26,569 nt of DNA from Chloroflexota bacterium. Its GTDB lineage: Bacteria > Chloroflexota > Dehalococcoidia > SM23-28-2 > RBG-16-64-32. Below are positions 23,069-26,569 of this stretch, piece after piece (position 1 is the stretch's first letter; each line of letters opens with the position of its first letter). Both the position numbers and the translations under genes were made by a program. Under the pieces are notes generated by a model, which saw only the letters and a list, made by a program, of their open reading frames with translations, was not told the DNA's origin and searched no databases. Location: positions 1 through 26,569 of the forward strand of contig VBJT01000152.1 in NCBI GenBank assembly GCA_005880075.1, read 5' to 3'.

Positions 23069-24910
23069 ATGTGTGGAATCGTTGGATATGTCGGCGAGCG
23101 TGAAGCTGCGCCGATCCTGCTTGACGGGCTGGCTCGCCTCGAGTACCGAGGATATGACAGTGTGGGTATCGCGGTGCTCGAGGAGAACGGCGAAATATCG
23201 ATTCACAAGCGGGAGGGCAAGCTTGATGGCCTTACTTCGCGGCTTTTGGGGGCGACGCCGTCTGGCCATCAGGGGATAGGCCACACGCGCTGGGCAACTC
23301 ATGGAAAGCCGAGCGACATCAATGCCCATCCCCACACGGACTGTACAGGCGATGTCGTCGTCATCCATAACGGGATTGTCGAAAACTACCAGCAGCTAAA
23401 GCAGCAACTGCTCGCCTCCGGCCATAAATTCACGTCCGAAACAGATACGGAAGTGATCGCCCATCTGGTCGAGGATCTACTGCAGGAGGGAAAAGACCTG
23501 CATGCGGCTCTGGAGCAGACCGTTCAGATACTGGCTGGTGCTCACGCCATACTGGTGATGAACAAGGACGAGCCCGGGACGATTGTCGCAGCTCGAGCGG
23601 GAAACGCAGGCGGTGTGGTAGTCGGTTACGGTAACGGCGAAAGCTACCTGGCGAGCGACCTTCCGGCCTTGTTGCCACATACGCGTCGGGTAGTTTTCCT
23701 CGACAACGGCGATGTTGTGCGAGTCACCGCGGGACGCGCCGTCTATCGAAATGCGGGTCGCGCAGTCGAGAGAGCGCCCCAGCAAATCGCTTATGATCCG
23801 GTCTCTGCGGCGAAGGGCAGCTTCAAGCATTTCATGCAGAAGGAGATCGCTGAACAGCCGGAGGCTATCCTCAATACGCTTCGCGGGCGGGCGCTCTTCG
23901 CCCAGTCGCTTGTCGAGCTGGAAGACTTGAAGCTTGGCCGCTCGCAGCTCAGAGCCATTAAGCGTATTGCCTTGGTAGGCATGGGTACCAGTCTTCATGC
24001 GGCGATGATTGGCCGGCACTACATCGAACGAATTTCGGGAATACCCGCTGAAGTAGAGAATGCCTCTGAGATGCGCTATCGCGAAGCGATAATCGGCCCC
24101 GAAACTCTCTTCGTCTCGCTTTCCCAGTCGGGTGAAACGGTGGATACCTTAGCCGCTATGGAGATAGCCAGGCAGAAAGGCTGCCCACAGGTCACCATCT
24201 GTAATGTTGTCGGCAGCCAGGCGACCAGAGTCGCGGATGGTGTTATTTATACACGATGCGGACCCGAAATCGGCGTTGCGAGTACAAAGACGTATCTAGC
24301 GGCGATTAGCGCCCTTTACCTGCTCGCGTGCTGCCTGGGTCAGGAACGCGGCGTCGTCGACCGTGAGCGAATGGGTGGACTGCTTTCGCCGCTCGCGCGT
24401 CTCCCCTATGCAACGGGAGAGGTGGTCAAGCGAAGCCCAGAATACGAGCGGCTTGCCCATAAGTTCTACCGCTGCGAGGACTTTCTCTTTCTGGGCCGCG
24501 GACTGCAGTATCCGGTCGCGATGGAGGGTGCTCTGAAATTGAAAGAAGTCAGCTATATCCACGCCGAGGGATATCCCGCCGGTGAAATGAAACACGGGCC
24601 GATCGCCCTGATTGACCGCGACATGCCTGTCGTCGCGCTCATCCAGCAAGACCCTCTCCGCGACAAGATGATGAGCAACATCGAGCAGGTAAAGGCGCGG
24701 GAGGGAATAGTAATCTCCATCGCCACGGAAGGCGACGAGGAAGCAGCGAGCAAATCAGACCACGTAATATACCTCCCGAAGATCTCCGACTTGCTGGCGC
24801 CCGTCCTCACGTCGATACCGCTGCAGCTGCTGGCCTACCATATCGCGGTCCGTCGCGGATGTGATGTGGACCAGCCTCGCAATCTTGCGAAGACAGTTAC
24901 GGTCGAGTAG
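23069..24910 (+). CDS. glmS: Glutamine-fructose-6-phosphate transaminase (isomerizing)
   Basis: 613 residues, the full family length. It makes glucosamine-6-phosphate for cell-envelope sugars. The N-terminal glutaminase begins MCGIVGYVG, where Cys2 is the nucleophile, with YRGYDSVGIA and GHTRWATHG. Two SIS domains follow (about 290-420 and 460-600): SLSQSGETVDT, GVASTKTYLAAI, ALKLKEVSYIHAEGYPAGEMKHGPIALI, and the C-terminal RNLAKTVTVE. GGAG about 7 bases upstream supports the ATG. It lies 36 bases after ispH, so it could belong to the same transcript. No glmS ribozyme is apparent in that short gap. Confidence 0.97.
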   Translation: MCGIVGYVGEREAAPILLDGLARLEYRGYDSVGIAVLEENGEISIHKREGKLDGLTSRLLGATPSGHQGIGHTRWATHGKPSDINAHPHTDCTGDVVVIHNGIVENYQQLKQQLLASGHKFTSETDTEVIAHLVEDLLQEGKDLHAALEQTVQILAGAHAILVMNKDEPGTIVAARAGNAGGVVVGYGNGESYLASDLPALLPHTRRVVFLDNGDVVRVTAGRAVYRNAGRAVERAPQQIAYDPVSAAKGSFKHFMQKEIAEQPEAILNTLRGRALFAQSLVELEDLKLGRSQLRAIKRIALVGMGTSLHAAMIGRHYIERISGIPAEVENASEMRYREAIIGPETLFVSLSQSGETVDTLAAMEIARQKGCPQVTICNVVGSQATRVADGVIYTRCGPEIGVASTKTYLAAISALYLLACCLGQERGVVDRERMGGLLSPLARLPYATGEVVKRSPEYERLAHKFYRCEDFLFLGRGLQYPVAMEGALKLKEVSYIHAEGYPAGEMKHGPIALIDRDMPVVALIQQDPLRDKMMSNIEQVKAREGIVISIATEGDEEAASKSDHVIYLPKISDLLAPVLTSIPLQLLAYHIAVRRGCDVDQPRNLAKTVTVE

Positions 24911-24940
24911 ACGGCGACCCAGGAATTACAATCGTTGTCG

Positions 24941-25978
24941 ATGGACTTATCCATTGTCCGGCGGCGTCTCGAACGGAAGGAGCAGGCGCTTTCGCCCCAC
25001 GCCGTGCGGAGCGACCAGTCCCGCGGTCGCAGCAGTCGCGAGGAGTCGTCGCCGGTCCGCACTGAATTCCAGCGGGACCGCGACCGCATCCTTCACTGCA
25101 AGGCGTTCAGGCGGCTAAAGCACAAGACGCAAGTGTTCATTGCACCCGTGGGCGACCATTTCGTGACGCGGCTGACGCACACCTTGGAAGTCGCTCAGAT
25201 CGCACGCACGATAGCACGCGGCCTAAACGTGAACGAGGACCTGGCCGAAGCGATCGCTCTTGCTCATGACATCGGACACCCGCCGTTCGGTCATGCGGGT
25301 GAGCAGGCGCTTGCCGACTTGCTTCCCGAGGGGTTCCGTCACGCGCAACAAAGTTTGAGAGTCGTGGACGAGCTGGAGCGCCTGAATCTGACCTGGGAGA
25401 CAAGGGACGGCATTCTGAATAGCTCGAAGGTGCGAGAAGATATCTTCGCCGAAGGCTACGGTACGCCGGCTTCCCTCGAGGGTGAAATCGTGAAGGTCTC
25501 CGATGCCGTCGCCTACATCAACCACGACATTGCCGATGCCCTCCGAGCGACTGTCATCGCAGAACAAGAGCTACCGAAGGAAGTTTTGAGCGTCCTGGGC
25601 AGGCGGCACTCAGAGAGAATTAACACGCTCGTCTGCGATATCATCGAGAACTCTTGGGCGGCGACGGGTGAGAAGGCTGTTCCGCGGTCGGAGATCCGTA
25701 TCGAGATGAGCGACGAGGTGGCTTCGGCAGCGAACTCGCTTCGTGAATTTATGTTCCAGCGAGTCTATCTGTGGGAAGGCCGAAGGGACGAATCCGAGCA
25801 GGCCAAGCGGGTGATTTCCACACTTTATAACCATTTTATGCAGGACCCGGAAGGCATGCGGACGGAGTTCGGTGTCGCATCGGACCCGCTCTGGCGGCGA
25901 GTCGCAGACTTCGTTTCTGGCATGACCGACCAATTCGCGCTCGCGACCGCGGCGCGGCTGGGCGCTCGCCTGCACTGA
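24941..25978 (+). CDS. dgt: Deoxyguanosinetriphosphate triphosphohydrolase-like HD protein
   Basis: 345 residues from the ATG at 24941; a TTG at 24935 gives 347 and has AGGA at better spacing. It should remove triphosphate from dNTPs. The HD-domain metal site is seen as HTLEVAQIART, AHDIGHPPFGHAGE and VSDAVAYINHD. The N-terminal AVRSDQSRGR and FRRLKHKTQVF are typical of bacterial dGTPase-like proteins of type 2. TACAAT (24927-24932) ends 8 bases before the ATG, so a leaderless start inside the glmS-dgt gap is possible. dnaG follows on the same strand. Confidence 0.92.
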   Translation: MDLSIVRRRLERKEQALSPHAVRSDQSRGRSSREESSPVRTEFQRDRDRILHCKAFRRLKHKTQVFIAPVGDHFVTRLTHTLEVAQIARTIARGLNVNEDLAEAIALAHDIGHPPFGHAGEQALADLLPEGFRHAQQSLRVVDELERLNLTWETRDGILNSSKVREDIFAEGYGTPASLEGEIVKVSDAVAYINHDIADALRATVIAEQELPKEVLSVLGRRHSERINTLVCDIIENSWAATGEKAVPRSEIRIEMSDEVASAANSLREFMFQRVYLWEGRRDESEQAKRVISTLYNHFMQDPEGMRTEFGVASDPLWRRVADFVSGMTDQFALATAARLGARLH

Positions 25979-26073
25979 GACCACTTTGGGCGGGCCGCCA
26001 GCTTCAATTCGGTGAAACTATTTCTGGAAAATCGTCGGACCAAAGCCGAAACTTCTCGCAGGCGGGAATGTTG

Positions 26074-26079
26074 TATAAT
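26074..26079 (+). promoter_or_regulatory. dnaG: Probable -10 element for dnaG
   Basis: A perfect TATAAT lies 111 bases before the dnaG ATG. No good -35 is seen. The intervening region (26080-26190) has no gene and would form a leader. The rest of 25979-26073 shows nothing I can name. Confidence 0.4.
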
Positions 26080-26190
26080 ATGCGTGTACCAGAGAGAGTC
26101 TATTATTCCCTCTGCTGACCGTCCTGCGCCTGTCTGTCCGCCCCAAACCAGCCCTGACGCCGTGTTCGTATCAGCCCGAGGGCGGTTTCC

Positions 26191-26569
26191 ATGAATGAAG
26201 TTGAGGAAGTCAAGGCGCGGCTCGATATTGTTGATATCGTCGGTCAGTACGTGGCCCTGCAAAAGGCTGGCCGTTCCTTTAAGGCGCCCTGTCCCTTTCA
26301 TAGCGAGCGGACGCCCTCATTTGTAGTGACCCCCGAAAGGCAAAGCTGGCACTGCTTCGGCGCCTGCGGGACAGGGGGCGACTTGATTACCTTCGTGATG
26401 AAGAAGGAGGAAATTGATTTCCCGGAAGCGTTGAAGATGCTGGCCGACCGGGCTGGCGTCAAGTTACAGGGACGGCGCGAGGCCAGCGAAGAACAAAGAC
26501 GGCGCGAGCGGCTATTCGCCGCGAATGAGGCAGCAGCCGATTTGTTCGGCAACGTCCTGGCGGACGACA
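26191..26569 (+). CDS. dnaG: DNA primase, 5' part (cut by window edge)
   Basis: The first 126 codons of DnaG, which makes RNA primers for replication. The N-terminal EVKARLDIVDIVGQYVALQKAGRSFKAPCPFH and the CHC2 zinc-binding site are clear: Cys34, His37, Cys55 and Cys59 (CPFH...CFGACGTGGDLITFVM). The last pair is spaced Cys-x3-Cys. The TOPRIM catalytic core lies beyond the edge. The ATG at 26191 is chosen because the conserved start MNEVEEVKARLDIV is complete there; only a weak purine-rich site precedes it. Confidence 0.96.
   Translation, partial: MNEVEEVKARLDIVDIVGQYVALQKAGRSFKAPCPFHSERTPSFVVTPERQSWHCFGACGTGGDLITFVMKKEEIDFPEALKMLADRAGVKLQGRREASEEQRRRERLFAANEAAADLFGNVLADD

Noticed and set aside
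1..26569. CRISPR arrays, IS elements, tRNA genes, prophage genes
   Set aside because: No regularly spaced repeats, transposase or phage motifs, or tRNA T-arm other than that of tmRNA were seen on either strand.

Overview
This is a 26.6 kb chromosomal window from a GC-rich bacterium, most likely a member of the Chloroflexota (Dehalococcoidia-like). That placement is an inference. It rests on the split, cobalamin-independent-type methionine synthase genes, a class III PHA synthase with a PhaQ-type regulator, a class E/F-type sortase, the mix of ATG, GTG and TTG starts, and the cmk-plsC-ispH / glmS / dgt / dnaG layout. Nothing marks it as a plasmid, prophage or integrative element. I saw no tRNA, rRNA, insertion sequence or CRISPR array; the only stable RNA gene recognised is tmRNA.

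Layout, left to right. (1) 1-607, minus: the start of a CoA-binding acyl-CoA synthetase-like gene that runs off the left edge and has an apparent one-base frameshift at its start. (2) 718-2801, minus: two genes that look like the two halves of MetE, the N-terminal-like half upstream and the catalytic half downstream, separated by an intergenic RNA that can fold as a three-way junction. (3) 2802-3276: a 475-base divergent region with a perfect 14-bp inverted repeat and a good promoter for ctpA. (4) 3277-4999, plus: the CtpA-type protease gene and smpB. (5) 5083-7438, minus: two tandem 362-residue TadG-like surface proteins with identical cysteine spacing and two Ca-binding-like loops each. (6) 7590-7948, plus: ssrA (tmRNA), so smpB and its RNA partner bracket the twin genes.

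(7) 8649-12085: a polyhydroxyalkanoate locus. phaQ, phaE, phaC and a short-chain dehydrogenase lie on the minus strand with touching or overlapping ends, and a phasin-like gene is divergent from a shared regulatory region. (8) 12300-20506: mostly surface, envelope and regulatory genes. These are a zinc-ribbon tail-anchored protein, a frameshifted YihY/BrkB gene, a membrane-tethered LuxR-type regulator with a DUF4232-like outer domain, a multi-pass membrane protein, a lipoprotein-like protein without its signal, a small zinc-ribbon protein, a sortase, an EamA transporter and a Pro/Thr-rich surface protein with two lectin-like domains.

(9) 20639-26569, plus: a housekeeping run of cmk, plsC, ispH, glmS, dgt and the first 379 bases of dnaG. 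cmk and plsC overlap by 3 bases (GTGA) and ispH follows within 8 bases, as in one operon. cmk, dgt and the LuxR-type gene each have a -10-like hexamer 7-8 bases before the ATG, suggesting leaderless transcripts.

Most interesting points: the split MetE pair with altered zinc ligands and its intergenic RNA fold; the membrane-tethered LuxR regulator; the twin Ca-loop TadG-like proteins; and two genes that each need a single-base correction to read through.
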